Assembly: GCA_001311565.1 (NCBI GenBank)
Contig: BBBM01000009.1
Span: 1 to 64,000, forward strand
DNA from: Desulfothermus okinawensis JCM 13304
Lineage (GTDB): Bacteria; Desulfobacterota; Desulfovibrionia; Desulfovibrionales; Desulfothermaceae
Direction of reading: 5' to 3'
DNA length: 64,000 nucleotides
This document shows, piece by piece, positions 54,097-64,000 of this stretch (position 1 is its first letter; each line of letters opens with the position of its first letter). Both the position numbers and the translations under genes were made by a program. Below the pieces are notes generated by a model. That model did no database searches. It was not told where the DNA came from and saw nothing but the letters and a program-made list of their open reading frames with translations.

Positions 54097-55929
54097 TTAT
54101 TCTTCCTCTTCCTCTTGCTCTTCTTCTTCCAATTCCTGGTGGATCTTAAGAAGCTCTTCAAATCTAATGTCAGCGCCAAAAACCCCAATTATTTCCTCTT
54201 CTTCATTAAATATGGGCGATGAGACCGTGAGGCACAATTTTCCTGTATAAACAGACCTATAAAAATCGGTTATAAACATCTGGCCTGTTTGCATGGGCAT
54301 TTTGAACCATTCTCTGTCTGAGTGGTCTTCTCCTTCAATAAGTTGTTTGAACCTTGCCCTGTCCTCTGGGTGACTTATGACCCATGTAAATAATCTACCA
54401 TATTGGTCTGTAATGTATGCAAACTGGATAAAGGGATAATTGGACATTAGTTCATTGAACTTTTCCTGGATACTTTCTTTATCTAACTTTGTAATTCCTT
54501 CACACAGTCTTTCAATAATTTTTGCTGCTATCCTGTGGGCAGTTTCTTTGAGATAATCGAATTCAGACTGGAAGAATTCTGGAAGATATCTCTTGGCCAG
54601 GGCCATCATCTCTTCGTGTGACATGGAAGTGGTTCTACCCTTGTTATATTGTGCCATTATTTTCTTGTAGATATTGCCAACTGCTGGATGATTTTTGGTG
54701 ATTTTTTTTATCCTCTGGAAGCTTTAGGTGATGATTCAGCCAGTAGGCTATGCCAGCGCGTCCAGATTTATCAGTGATAATTATTGGAACAGGTCTTCCA
54801 AGTAAGTGATTTGTGTCAAATATGTTATATATTTCTTCGTTTTTGGACAGTCCGTCTACGTGGATTCCCGCACTGGTTGCATTAAAGTCTCTACCAACAA
54901 ATGGGTAATTAGGTGGAATATTGTATTTGAGTTCTTTTTGAAAATATTCTGCTATCTCATTTATCACCTGGGTATTTGCAGCATCATCATCGCCTGTTAT
55001 GGATATGTACTCGATTACAAGTGCTTCAATTGGGGCATTCCCTGTCCTTTCTCCAAACCCTAGTAATGTGCCATTGGCTGCCGAGCATCCGTAAAGCCAC
55101 GCAGTGGATGCATTAATAAGTGCCTTGTGAAAGTCATTGTGTCCGTGCCATTCAAGCCATTTGCCTGGCACTTCCGCTTCATCAGTAAATGCCCTGATGA
55201 TTTTACCAACACTCCTGGGTAATGCTGCACCAGCATAGGGTACCCCATAACCCATGGTATCGCATAGTCTGATTTTTACAGGCATGCCACTTTGTTTTGA
55301 CAATTCCATTAATTTTTGTGCAAATGGGATACAAAAGCCATATATATCTGCCCTGGTTATGTCTTCAAAATGACAACGTGGTATAATTCCAAGTTCAAGT
55401 GCCATTTCTATTACTTCAAGGTAATCCTCCATGGCCTTTTTTTCTATCTTTCCCCAACTTGAGATAGATGTGATAGTCTGATACTGAGGTAAGCATCCCT
55501 GTTTCTTTTAGGTCCATTTGTTTAACAAGCTTTAAGTCCTCTTTGTTACACCTTATCCATCCAGTTATTTGTGGGAATCTATACCCTTTTAACTGACACT
55601 CTTCTACTGCCCTTTTGTCCTTTTTAGAGTAGAGGAAAAATTCTGACTGCTTAATTAAACCACTCCTACCGCCCAGTTCATGGAGAAGGTCAAAAATTTT
55701 ACTTATTTGCTCCACTGTATAGGGAGGACGTGCCTGTTGGCCATCTCTAAAAGTGGTATCAGTTATCACCATTGGTTCTGCAGGTCTTGGCATTACAAAG
55801 GTGTCGTCAAAGCTTATCCTACATACTTTTTTTATATGGATATAGTTGTCTGAATAACTTGGGCTCTTCAGGATTTATTAGATCAAGACGAGTACCCAAT
55901 GACTTTAGATGTAAAAATGAATAGCTCAT
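54097..55929 (-). CDS. Re-citrate synthase (HMGL family) fused to a C-terminal Cache domain
   Basis: Restored to about 609 residues. Residues 50-330 form the HMGL TIM barrel: DTTFRDGQQARPPYTVEQIS, GYRFPQITGWIRC, CHFEDITRADIYGF, IRLCDTMGYGVPY, the metal motif WHGHNDFHK and LLGFGERTGNAP. Together with NYPFVGRDFN and IHVDGLSKNEEIYNIFDT this is the Re-citrate synthase pattern. HPAVGNIYKKIMAQYNKGRTTS joins it, in one frame once an 8-T run (54702-54709) is cut to seven, to a PDC/Cache domain (FAYITDQYGRLFTW, DREWFKMPMQTGQMFITDF, FGADIRFEELL) and a poly-Glu tail. No membrane segment is present. If the run is right as called, two genes overlap by 14 bp instead. Other breaks: 7 A near 55440 and 7 T near 55828. 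Confidence 0.78.
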
Positions 55930-55980
55930 ACCTCTCTCCTATAGGTTTTAGTTATAAGTTATATGCCCTAAAGAGAAAAT

Positions 55981-56001
55981 ATTGTAATATGAAATTACAA
56001 T
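55981..56001. promoter_or_regulatory. Inverted repeat upstream of the Re-citrate synthase gene
   Basis: A perfect 8-bp inverted repeat ATTGTAAT-ATGAA-ATTACAAT about 50 bp upstream of the start codon, AT-rich and in the right place for a repressor or activator site. It resembles the TTGT...ACAA ends of Rex sites but with a different spacer, so the binding protein is unknown. Confidence 0.55.
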
Positions 56002-56177
56002 ATGGCTATACAATAAAATAAATTAGGGCTATCTTTCTGTATGGTTAAAATTCCAACCAATAAATCTATAGGCCTGGTGAAAATATATAGACCTTATTCA
56101 TGGTTTGGAATCCATAAAATTATTGTGGGGCCAGATAGTTGGCCCCTAAAATTTTGGCGGGAGATAACTGGAAATTT

Positions 56178-56696
56178 TTATTTAAAGCCCCAGTTAAGCT
56201 CTGCTCTTAAATTCGCTGGGATATTTGCATCCATTGGAGGAAGATATGGTCTAGGTGCCCCAGCGGACTTCCTGCTCATTTTAAGGTCTTCTAAAGAAAA
56301 TTCTCTTGGGATCCTGAATACTTGACCTGGATAGATCAAATCTGGATTCTTGATCTTGTCTCTATTGGCCTTGTAAATAAGTGGCCACATAAAGGGATCA
56401 TTATAAACCTGTTTGTATTCTGCTATCCACCACAAACACTCCCCTTTTACCACTGTATGTGAGGTGGGAAGATTTTTGTAATTCATTTTGTAGAGTTCCT
56501 CTGGTGTGGGAGTTTCTTTTACAACAGTCTGAGGTTTTGGTTGAGGCTTTGTCTCAACCACCTGTTTTTTTTACTGTGGCTTCTTTTTTTTGGAGTAACA
56601 GCTGCAGTTTTTTTTCTTTTTAAAAAGAGAACAGCCTGACGTTACCATTAACAGGCATACAAGTAATACTGTAGCAATTTTTCCACCCTTAACCAT
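56178..56696 (-). CDS. LysM-domain lipoprotein
   Basis: Restored to about 171 residues. A lipoprotein signal (LLVCLLMVTSGCSLF) is followed by a lysine-proline-rich linker and one LysM domain (SHTVVKGECLWWIAEYKQVY ... NRDKIKNPDLIYPGQVFRIP), which binds peptidoglycan. It probably tethers the outer membrane to the wall. Three 8-T runs near 56567, 56588 and 56615 each need seven. Confidence 0.88.
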
Positions 56697-56877
56697 AGTA
56701 GACCTCCTAAATTTTTTTCCTTAGGTTTCCTTATTATCATGCTGAAGATATTCTTAACCCATTTTTTTTATTTTATCAAATAAATTTTTATACATTAATC
56801 ACTAAAACAACGAGTTGACTTTGTTTTTTCCGTGTGCTATGTGCTCTTACCAGGTTTGTGAATAAAGGAACAAGGGG

Positions 56878-57133
56878 ATGTTCTTTAAAAAAATGGGATA
56901 ACGAGTATATAAATAGCCTCATGAAGGCAAGTGTGGTGGGTATACATCTGGTAACTGCCACATTTGTTGGTCTTGCAATTGGCTATTTTCTGGATAAATG
57001 GCTTGACACAAAGCCCATTATGACCATTATTTTTCTGCTTTTTGGAATTGTTGCAGGATATAAAAATATGTATATGGAGATAAAGGGAATACATGGAATG
57101 GGCAAGAAAAAGGATGGAGACAAAAAAAAGTGA
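56878..57133 (+). CDS. atpZ: AtpZ/AtpI-type small ATP synthase-associated protein
   Basis: Restored to about 84 residues. Two membrane helices (VVGIHLVTATFVGLAIGYFLD and PIMTIIFLLFGIVAGYKNMY) with the KASVVGIH and GYFLDKWLDTKP pattern of the AtpZ (F0F1-ATPase subunit) family and a basic tail. A 7-A run near 56891 needs six, which allows the start at ATG 56878 with AAAGGA upstream. It heads the F0 gene group and may help ion uptake or assembly. Confidence 0.85.
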
Positions 57134-57579
57134 GTGATTTTTTTAGATCCTTACATTGCATCTGAACCAGTGGTGAGGTGGATTGTAAGGGTTCAGTTGG
57201 TTCTTTTGAGTGTGGGAATGGTATTGTTCTTTTTTTGCTCATGGAGTTGTATGGGCAGGTTCATTTTTAGTAGGAGGTCTTTTGGTCTTTTTTTAATTTT
57301 ATAGTGTTGGCTCGGATTTTACCAAACTTAGTTGTTAGCAAAGACAGTCGGGCGTCAATATTTTCTTTGCTTTTTAGTTTTTATTCAAGGTTAATCTTTA
57401 CAGGAATTGTATTACTTGTATGTATTGTATTTTTGAGAATGCCCATATATCCTCTTATTGTGGGACTTTCTACTATTATAGTGGGTATAATTTTTTGGAT
57501 AGTTAGATATATCTTTACAACCAAACACAAGGAGGCAGAAGGTTATGTCAGAAGTAGCTCCTCACGTATTGCTTCTTGA
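57130..57579 (+). CDS. atpI: ATP synthase protein I
   Basis: Restored to about 148 residues. Four membrane helices (VQLVLLSVGMVLFFFA, GSFLVGGLLVFFNFIV, FYSRLIFTGIVLLVC, PLIVGLSTIIVGII) match the AtpI family that assists c-ring assembly. The GTG start overlaps the atpZ stop, and the last 35 bp overlap atpB. Three 7-T runs (near 57141, 57231 and 57290) need six. Confidence 0.8.
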
Positions 57580-58249
57580 AAAATTGATGGATGTATTGGG
57601 CCTTGTTGATAAGCATGGTCATAGCTTGGTCCCTCAGCACATCCTATATACTTGGCTTGTTATGTTGATTTTGATTTGTCTAGCATGGTTTGGAACCAGG
57701 AGGTTGTCCATGGTTCCAAGGGGGCTTCAAAACTTTTGGGAGATAATAGTGGGAGGAATGGAGGATTTTGTGTATTCAAACATGGGTCCTTCTGGTGCAA
57801 GGGTATTTCCTCTACTCATGACTATTTTTATATTTATTCTGTTTTGTAATTTTATAGGACTTTTCCCAGGCTGTAATGCCCCAACTGCAAACTTAAATAC
57901 CAATGCAGCAATGGCCCTTACAGTTTTTGTATGGTACAATATTTTGGGATTAAAGGAACACGGTGCAAAATACATTAAACACTTTACAGGCCCAATTGCA
58001 TGGTTGATGCCCCTTATGTTGCCAATAGAGATCTTGAGCCATTTGGCAAGGCCACTTTCTCTCACAGTTCGTCTTTTTGGAAATATCTTTGGTGAGGAAC
58101 TGGTCCTTTTGCTCTTCTTTATGTTGCTTCCAGTAATAGCCACGTTGCCAATATACTTTTTATATGGACTTGCTGATACAATCCAGGCATTTATATTCTT
58201 TATGTTGTCTATGATTTACTTTAAGATGACCTTTGAGGAAGCCCATTAA
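57545..58249 (+). CDS. atpB: ATP synthase subunit a
   Basis: An intact 234-residue membrane protein. The essential arginine lies in RPLSLTVRLFGNIFGEEL near residue 170, with NFIGLFPGCNAPTANLN before it and the C-terminal QAFIFFMLSMIYFKMTFEEAH. It forms the ion half-channels against the c-ring. One of the few long genes without a run error; its start lies within the end of atpI. Confidence 0.96.
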   Translation: MSEVAPHVLLLEKLMDVLGLVDKHGHSLVPQHILYTWLVMLILICLAWFGTRRLSMVPRGLQNFWEIIVGGMEDFVYSNMGPSGARVFPLLMTIFIFILFCNFIGLFPGCNAPTANLNTNAAMALTVFVWYNILGLKEHGAKYIKHFTGPIAWLMPLMLPIEILSHLARPLSLTVRLFGNIFGEELVLLLFFMLLPVIATLPIYFLYGLADTIQAFIFFMLSMIYFKMTFEEAH

Positions 58250-58293
58250 CTTTAGGGGGAAATGGTCTTTGTAGGCCTTTTAAACAAATATAA

Positions 58294-58641
<348 letters not shown>

Positions 58642-58661
58642 TTTTTGGGTAATGGAAGTTG

Positions 58662-58694
58662 AAAGAGGGGGAATTGTGTCCCCCTCTTTTTTTA
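58662..58694 (+). terminator. Rho-independent terminator after atpE
   Basis: A 10-bp stem AAAGAGGGGG/CCCCCTCTTT with an 8-nt loop and a T run, 20 nt after the atpE stop, so the F0 group ends here and the F1 genes must lie elsewhere. Confidence 0.93.
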
Positions 58695-58735
58695 TGTTTG
58701 TTTTGTGAATTTTTTTCTCAAATAAGATTGTCCTA

Positions 58736-59378
58736 ATGTTGAAAAAAAGAGAGAATACCCAAAGTCACTATACACAGGATGGCTGTGTATCTTCAGGTGT
58801 TAGAGGAGCTCCATAGAGATGGGGAAGAAGTGATTTCTTCCAGTAAGCTTGCAGAGCTCTGTGGAGTCAATTCTTCTCAAATAAGAAAAGACCTGGCCTA
58901 TTTTGGGGAATTTGGTGTTAGGGGTGTAGGATATTTTATTAAGGATTTGATTGCGTCTATTAATCACTTTTTAGGACTGGGCAAGGTATGGAATTGTGCC
59001 ATAGTTGGCATGGGTAACCTGGGTAGAGCAATTTTAAGACACAAGGGCCTTCCAGAGAGGGGTTTTAGGATAGTTGGCGCTTTTGACTGTGATCCATTTA
59101 AAATAGGGGAAAAGGTTGGTGACCTGGAAATCATATGTACAAGGCGTCTTAAAGAAAGGGCAAGGGAACTGAATATTGAGATTGGCATAATAACAACCCC
59201 TCCAAATAGGGCACAGCGCGCTGCAAACCATATTGTTGAAGCAGGGATCAAGGCAATTGTTAACTTTGCGCCCACCAGGATTTCTGTACCAGAGGACGTA
59301 ATTGTGGACTATGTTGATTTTTCAACCCATCTCATATACCTATCCTTTAATCTTTCTCGAACTAAAAAGAATATTTAA
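58736..59378 (+). CDS. rex: Redox-sensing transcriptional repressor Rex
   Basis: Restored to about 213 residues (7-A run near 58742 needs six, giving LKKERIPKVTIHRMAVYLQ). The winged-helix domain reads SSKLAELCGVNSSQIRKDLAYFGEFGVRGVGY; the Rossmann domain has VGMGNLGRAIL, FDCDPFKIGEKVG and TTPPNRAQ; the swapped C-terminal helix ends STHLIYLSFNLS. Rex represses fermentative and anaerobic genes until NADH rises. It lies alone downstream of the atp terminator. Confidence 0.95.
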
Positions 59379-59442
59379 TTGACCTTTTTTTTTCTGCGTT
59401 GATACCTATATCTACCAGCTATTTTGTAAAAATAGGGGAGTT

Positions 59443-60120
59443 ATGGATAGGGGCAAATATACTTTGATTTTTTTTTGTTATGTTTCTTTTAATTTTTGCC
59501 ATTATATGGCACATTCCCCCTTTTTGTAATTACACAGATCCCTCTAAATTAAGGTCTCTTTTCCTTAGGCTGGAACAATCTCCCTTTCTATATCCTTCTA
59601 TTATATTGGCTTTTATTGTTGCAGGTATTACCATGTTTCCTGTGACGGTTCTGACCACTGCTACAGCACTTTTCGTTGGGATTGAAAAGGGTCTTATTCT
59701 CTCCCTCACAGGCTGTATCGTGAGTGCGGTTTTTACCTTTTGTGTTGTTAGATCTCTGGGTTCAAGTGCCAAGGAATACCTGTTATCTAAGGAAAAGATT
59801 AAAAAGCTAAATAAACTCATTAGTGAAGATGGAGTCACTTCAATTATGATTCTTAGGATGGTTCCAATTGGATACACAATAATTAGTGTCACTGCTGCAT
59901 TATCAGACATAAAATTTTCAAAATATATTTTGGGTACAATAATAGGAGTGTTTCCCGATTTAGTCCTCTGTATATTTTTGGCAGGTAGCTTCACAACATA
60001 ATAGTTACTGGGAACAGCCGATACATCTTTTGGATAGTGATTGTAGGGATCTTATTTATTGGTCTATGGTCATATCTTTTAAAGAATTTTGTAAAAAGGT
60101 TTAAAAAAATCGAGTGGTAG
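59443..60120 (+). CDS. TVP38/TMEM64 (DedA-like) membrane protein
   Basis: Restored to about 225 residues with five or six membrane helices. The VTT-domain pattern is present: FIVAGITMFPVTVLTTATALFVG, CIVSAVFTFCVVRSLGSS and ILRMVPIGYTIISVTAALSDI. Eukaryotic homologues move lipids between leaflets; bacterial roles are similar by inference. Breaks: a 9-T run near 59472 and one missing base near 59993. A 7-A run near 60108 leaves the exact C-terminus open. GGGGAG precedes the ATG. Confidence 0.83.
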
Positions 60121-60134
60121 TAAAAGGGGTAGAT

Positions 60135-60876
60135 ATGCCAGATTTAAAAAATAGCCTGGGATGGCAATATATACAAAAGACGAAATTTAGCAGAGAGAAT
60201 ATTTATACCTTAAAAAGACCAAGAATATATCCCAGTGCGCCTTTCAAGTTTTATCCAGATGCAGAAACCTATGATTTGCCAGTGCCATGTGAGTTAAACA
60301 CTGATTTGATTTCACTTATTGCAACAAGGAGATCTCATAGGGAATTTAAAAAAACAGGTCATTAATCTTAAAGAACTCTCAACTATACTTTGGTCAGGTT
60401 ATGGTGTTAGAGAGAAGACTGGAGACTTTTATTTTAGAAATGTCCCATCTGCTGGAGCACTATACCCCAATGAAGTTTATGTATTTCCCTTTAATGTGGA
60501 CGGATTAGTTAGGGGTGTATACCACTACTTTCCAAAGGACCATTTATTGGAATTAATTAAAAGGGGGATTTTAGCCACCAACTAGCCCATGCATCCTTGG
60601 GTCAGGGTTTTGTATCAAAAGGCGCTTTTACCATTGTGTTTTCAGCAGTTTTTAGGAGAAACATGGCAAAGTATGGGCATAGGGGACTGAGATATATTCT
60701 ACTTGATGCAGGCCACATTGCCCAGAACATGATAATTGCAGGAGAGGCCTTGTCCATTGGGAGCTGTCCTGTAGGGGCGTTTTTTTGATGATGAGGTAAA
60801 CAACTTGCTTGAAATAGATGGGGAAGAAGAGAGTGTTGTGTACATGGTGGCCTTTGGAAAGAAGTTGGTAAATTAA
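60135..60876 (+). CDS. SagB-type nitroreductase-fold oxidoreductase
   Basis: Restored to about 246 residues. ATRRSHREF, LKELSTILWSGYGVRE, RNVPSAGALYPNEVYVF and YILLDAGHIAQNMIIAGEAL define the SagB/ThcOx FMN-binding branch. In toxin clusters these oxidise azolines; no precursor peptide, SagC or SagD is seen here, and many stand-alone members have unknown roles. Breaks: 7 A near 60353, a missing base near 60583 and 7 T near 60783. Confidence 0.88.
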
Positions 60877-60894
60877 GTAACCACTGGGGGATAT

Positions 60895-61431
60895 ATGGCT
60901 CTTAGAAATAGTTATCTGGGTAATATCTATTACACCCTCTTACAAAAATTTATTGTCCCTAAACTCAAGGAAAGTGGGTTGGGCCCAAATAAAATTACAA
61001 TAATTGGCGGGGTAGTATCCCTTATGGTACCCCTGGGATTTTATTTTTCTCCTCTAATAGGAGCCATGCTAATTTTAGTCTCAGCTATATTCGATAGCCT
61101 GGATGGGCAAATTGCAAGGAGTATGGGAGAAAAAAAATTTGGTGCATTTTTAGATTCAACTGTGGACAGGGTGTCTGATTTTTTTTATCTCATGGGACTT
61201 ATGATAGTTTCCGGAAACACGTCAAAAAGTTTAATTCTTACATTTTTGATTTTTATTGCCCTTGTGTTGACCCTTTTGTTTAGTTACACAAAGGCCAGGA
61301 TTGAAGGCCTTGGTGGGAGCTGTAATGTGGGTTTTATGGAGAGGGCAAAAAGGGTTATATATCTTATTGTATTAAGTGTGTTTATCCCATTTTTTTTAAC
61401 AGCTCTAGCCTTATTTTATATGGGATTATAG
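60895..61431 (+). CDS. CDP-alcohol phosphatidyltransferase
   Basis: An intact 178-residue protein with about six membrane helices. The catalytic motif D-G-X2-A-R-X8-G-X3-D-X3-D is complete in SLDGQIARSMGEKKFGAFLDSTVDR. It makes a phospholipid head group from CDP-diacylglycerol; the small size and position do not settle whether the acceptor is glycerol-3-phosphate, inositol phosphate or another alcohol. Three 8-base A/T runs in this gene are in frame as called. Confidence 0.92.
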   Translation: MALRNSYLGNIYYTLLQKFIVPKLKESGLGPNKITIIGGVVSLMVPLGFYFSPLIGAMLILVSAIFDSLDGQIARSMGEKKFGAFLDSTVDRVSDFFYLMGLMIVSGNTSKSLILTFLIFIALVLTLLFSYTKARIEGLGGSCNVGFMERAKRVIYLIVLSVFIPFFLTALALFYMGL

Positions 61432-61492
61432 TGTACAACTTTTTACTTATCTATTCAATTTATCAGAGGATTTTGTGTGCAAAAAAAGTTTT

Positions 61493-61523
61493 AAAATAGG
61501 GGAGATGTACTCCCCTATTTTTA
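61493..61523. terminator. Bidirectional terminator between convergent genes
   Basis: A perfect 11-bp stem AAAATAGGGGA/TCCCCTATTTT with a 7-nt loop, flanked by A and T runs, lying between the phosphatidyltransferase gene and the thiC stop, so it can serve both strands. Confidence 0.92.
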
Positions 61524-62781
61524 TTTTAGCATTTTAACTGCACAAAATTCTCCACACATAGCACATTCTTCCTTGGATGCAAATTTTTCCCGCCTCTTTT
61601 TTTATAATATTTGGATCCAGTGCATGTTCTATGATTTTATTCCAGTTTAACTCATTTCTTGCCAAAGAGATCATTTTGCTTCTATTTTTTTTGCATCTTT
61701 ATACCCAAGTGCAATCTCTGCAGAGTTGGCTGCTATCAAAGATGCCATGACTCCTTGGTAAACATCATTTTCATTTGGCAATGTAACGTGTTCTGCTGGG
61801 GTAACACAACATAGAAAATCTGCACCTGCATATGCTGCGAGTGCTCCTCCAATGGCACCAGTAATGTGATCATAGCCTGCGGCTACATCTGTTGTTAAGG
61901 GACCTAACACATAGAGGGGCGCATTGTGACAAATGGTCTTTATGGTTTTAATCTGGGCTATTACCTGATCAAGGGGTACATGTCCAGGACCTTCGATCAT
62001 AACCTGGACTCCCATGCTCCACGCCTTTTTTTGTGAGTTCGCCAAGTATAATAACTTCTTCTATCTGAGCCCCATCTCCAGCATCGCATATTGCACCAGG
62101 CCTTAGGCCATCACCAAGGCTTATAACCACATTGTACTTGAGGCAGATATCAAGGAGCTTATCAAAATTGGTGAAAAGGGGATTTTCCTTGTTGTTTGCT
62201 TCCATCCACTTTGCTAAAATAGACCCTCCCCTTGATACAATCCCAATGGCCCTGTCCCTGGCCATCCTAGCTGCCCTTTTGCTCACCCCACAGTGAAGGG
62301 TCATAAAGTCAACCCCTTGCTCAGCCTGTTTTTCAATTTCTTCTAATAGTTCGTTTTCTGAGATTTGACTTACGTCTTTGCCCCTTTTTATGTATTTTTG
62401 GGCAACGCTGTAGATTGGAACTGTTCCCACTGGAACAGGGGATTTTTCTATAATTTGCCTGCGGATTGAGTCTAAATCTCCTCCAGTGGATAAATCCATA
62501 ACTGTGTGTGCCCCTGCCCTTAAGGCAGCCTCTAATTTTGATAACTCTAGCTTCACATCACAGAGAAAGGGAGATGTACCTAAATTTGCGTTCACTTTTA
62601 TTTTTGAAGGCTGGCCAATTAATGTGGGAGTTACAGATCTATGGTTTGGGTTGCATAGGACAACCATTTCTCCCCTGTTCACATATCCTTTTATGTCATC
62701 AAAGTTTAATCCTTCTGTTTTATAAAAATAATCTCTGTTATTAGTGAGTATGTCCTGTAATATGTTGTTTTTATCAAGCAT
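61521..62781 (-). CDS. thiC: Phosphomethylpyrimidine synthase ThiC
   Basis: Restored to about 418 residues, the shorter bacterial/archaeal ThiC form. Motifs: [67 protein letters not shown] and the radical-SAM cluster CAMCGEFC near the C-terminus. It converts aminoimidazole ribotide to the thiamine pyrimidine. Breaks: 7 T near 62028, 8 T near 61690 and 7 T near 61600. No TPP riboswitch is visible upstream. Confidence 0.95.
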
Positions 62782-62828
62782 GAAATTTTTCCTCCAAAAA
62801 TCTGTTATATTTCTCCCACACTAGCTAT

Positions 62829-63616
62829 TTATTGTTTGGTCCATATCCGTCTACCTTTTCCCAATTTGAAACTGGACTCAAACACATTTTCCATAAATGA
62901 TTTACTATTTTTAATGGAATCTATAATAGGAAGTCCCTTTGCAAGATTTGCAGCTATTGCAGAAGAAAGAATACATCCTGTTCCATGTACTTCTGCCTTA
63001 TGGAGCATTTGCCCGGAAAATTTTAGGACAGATCTTCCATGGAACAAAAAAATCTGTACCTTTATTTTTATTCGCCAAATGCCCGCCTTTAATCAATACA
63101 TATTTTACGCCTAACTTCTGTATCTTTTCTGCTGCTTCAAGGATTTCATCTTCATTTTTTTATTTTAATTCCAGATAAGATACTTGCTTCAAAAATATTT
63201 GGGGTAATTATATATGTAATTGGAATTAGATTATTTATTAGCAAATTTAAGCCTTCATCTTGCAATAATCTATAGCCAGAAGAAGATATGATAACAGGAT
63301 CCAGTACGATTTTCTTTATGTTGTATTCTTTTAATATATTACTAACTGCTAATGCTATTTTTTTTGAGAACAACATCCCAATTTTGACTGCATCTATCTT
63401 AAAATCGTCTAGTATTGCCTTTAATTGTGAGGCAACCACATCGTCAGGTAATCCATATACATCAAAAACTTTCTGGCTATTTTGTGACGTAATGGCCGTT
63501 ATTACAGATAAGCCATGGACTCCATGTTCCCAAAATGTTCTTAGATCGATTTGGACCCCAGCACCAGAGCTGGGGTCTGATCCTGCTATTGTCAAGGCAA
63601 TAGGAATATTTTCCAT
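62829..63616 (-). CDS. thiD: Hydroxymethylpyrimidine (phosphate) kinase ThiD
   Basis: Restored to about 261 residues. ALTIAGSDPSSGAGVQIDLRTF at the start, ITAITSQNS, DAVKIGMLFS, VLDPVIISSSG, TPNIFEASILSG, LIKGGHL and HGTGCILSSAIAANLAKG complete the ribokinase-fold ThiD pattern. It phosphorylates the pyrimidine twice. Breaks: 7 T near 63157 and 7 A near 63047. It lies 3 nt after the thi4 stop. Confidence 0.93.
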
Positions 63617-63619
63617 TGT

Positions 63620-64000
63620 TTATTTTATTCTTTTGATTATTTCTTCAGCTACTTTTACACCAGATAACAGCATACCCCCAAAAATGGTCCCATCCTATAT
63701 GAGCCAAAACACGCATTTGCTGCCATACCAGCCACAAATACACCTGGAAACACTTCCTTGGTATTGTCAATTGTATGGGCTTCTGCAACCTCCGCCCACA
63801 TGGACTTCTCTCCTTCAATTTTTCCACTTGGAGTAAAAAGCCTCACATCATTTTTTTTGAATGAGTGTATTTACAACCTCCAGGTCATGCCCTGTTGCTT
63901 CTATTAAGTATTTGCATTTTATTACTACAGGGTCCACATGAAGTCCTGCAAGTTCAACTGGGGATGAATTCACAACAATACCAGTTACCCTTTTTTTCTC
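63620..64000 (-). CDS. thi4: Thi4-type thiazole synthase (partial, 5' end beyond window)
   Basis: The visible C-terminal part shows the Thi4/ribose-1,5-bisphosphate synthetase-like pattern: [38 protein letters not shown] and the FAD-site ending [14 protein letters not shown]. Thi4 makes the thiazole of thiamine from NAD and glycine, taking sulfur either from its own cysteine or from sulfide; the deciding residue lies outside this window. Breaks: 8 T near 63856 and a missing T near 63683. With thiD and thiC downstream it forms a thiamine operon. Confidence 0.85.

Noticed and set aside
56041-56325. Plus-strand open frame of 94 codons opposite the LysM lipoprotein gene
   Set aside because: It lies largely antisense to a recognisable LysM domain and has no family resemblance or ribosome site.
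60135-60876. Thiazole/oxazole-modified peptide cluster around the SagB-like gene
   Set aside because: No cyclodehydratase, docking protein, precursor peptide or export gene is nearby.
62782-62828. TPP riboswitch before thiC
   Set aside because: The gap to thiD is under 50 nt and lacks the conserved CUGAGA element; any riboswitch would have to lie upstream of thi4 outside the window.

Overview
The window looks like chromosomal DNA of an AT-rich, anaerobic, Gram-negative (diderm) bacterium, most like the Desulfobacterota and their relatives. The case rests on gene content: a PilY1/minor-pilin operon, KdsD for lipopolysaccharide Kdo, a bifunctional PBP1A, several lipoproteins, the redox repressor Rex, a Re-type citrate synthase with aconitase, and a DHH-CBS-nucleotidyltransferase tRNA enzyme of the kind seen in Geobacter relatives. 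No rRNA, tRNA or CRISPR was seen, so the affiliation is an inference.

Layout. 0-4.9 kb is accessory DNA: period-7 repeat arrays, a four-helix-bundle (S23/Avd-like) gene, a wrecked AAA ATPase, a VapBC pair, a coiled-coil repeat protein and a second AbrB/PIN pair with a nonsense-mutated toxin. 4.9-11.3 kb (minus) is a tightly overlapping type IV minor-pilin operon ending in pilX. 11.3-14.9 kb (minus) holds a nucleotidyltransferase toxin-like pair between two near-identical DUF523 3' ends, then rtcB and feoA. 15-23 kb (plus) has carB, purF, kdsD and an AAA/PD-(D/E)XK protein, with repeat arrays between genes. 23-34 kb carries PBP1A, a glycosyltransferase, a 1,400-residue lipoprotein and a clostripain-like lipoprotein protease. 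34-46 kb holds rpe, transketolase, rdgC-like, folK, xerD, the CCA/DHH fusion, a polar amino acid ABC transporter, a HIT protein and a LapA-like protein. 46-56 kb has mutS, aconitase, a PpiD/SurA-like chaperone, an RmlD-like reductase and the Re-citrate synthase fused to a Cache sensor domain. 56-64 kb has a LysM lipoprotein, the atpZ-I-B-E start of the ATP synthase operon, rex, a TVP38 protein, a SagB-like nitroreductase, a phospholipid synthase and a thi4-thiD-thiC operon cut by the window edge.

Two things run through the whole window. First, more than a hundred reading-frame breaks sit in A/T runs, nearly always one base too long (7 called where 6 is needed, 8 for 7, 9 for 8), with about a dozen missing bases in short runs elsewhere. 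They hit essential genes and removing the base restores family-perfect sequence, so I treat them as probable base-calling errors and annotate each gene across its full restored span. Second, eight intergenic arrays are built of drifting 7-bp or 8-bp words, mostly directly after stop codons and twice inside gene 3' ends; this is the most unusual native structure in the window.
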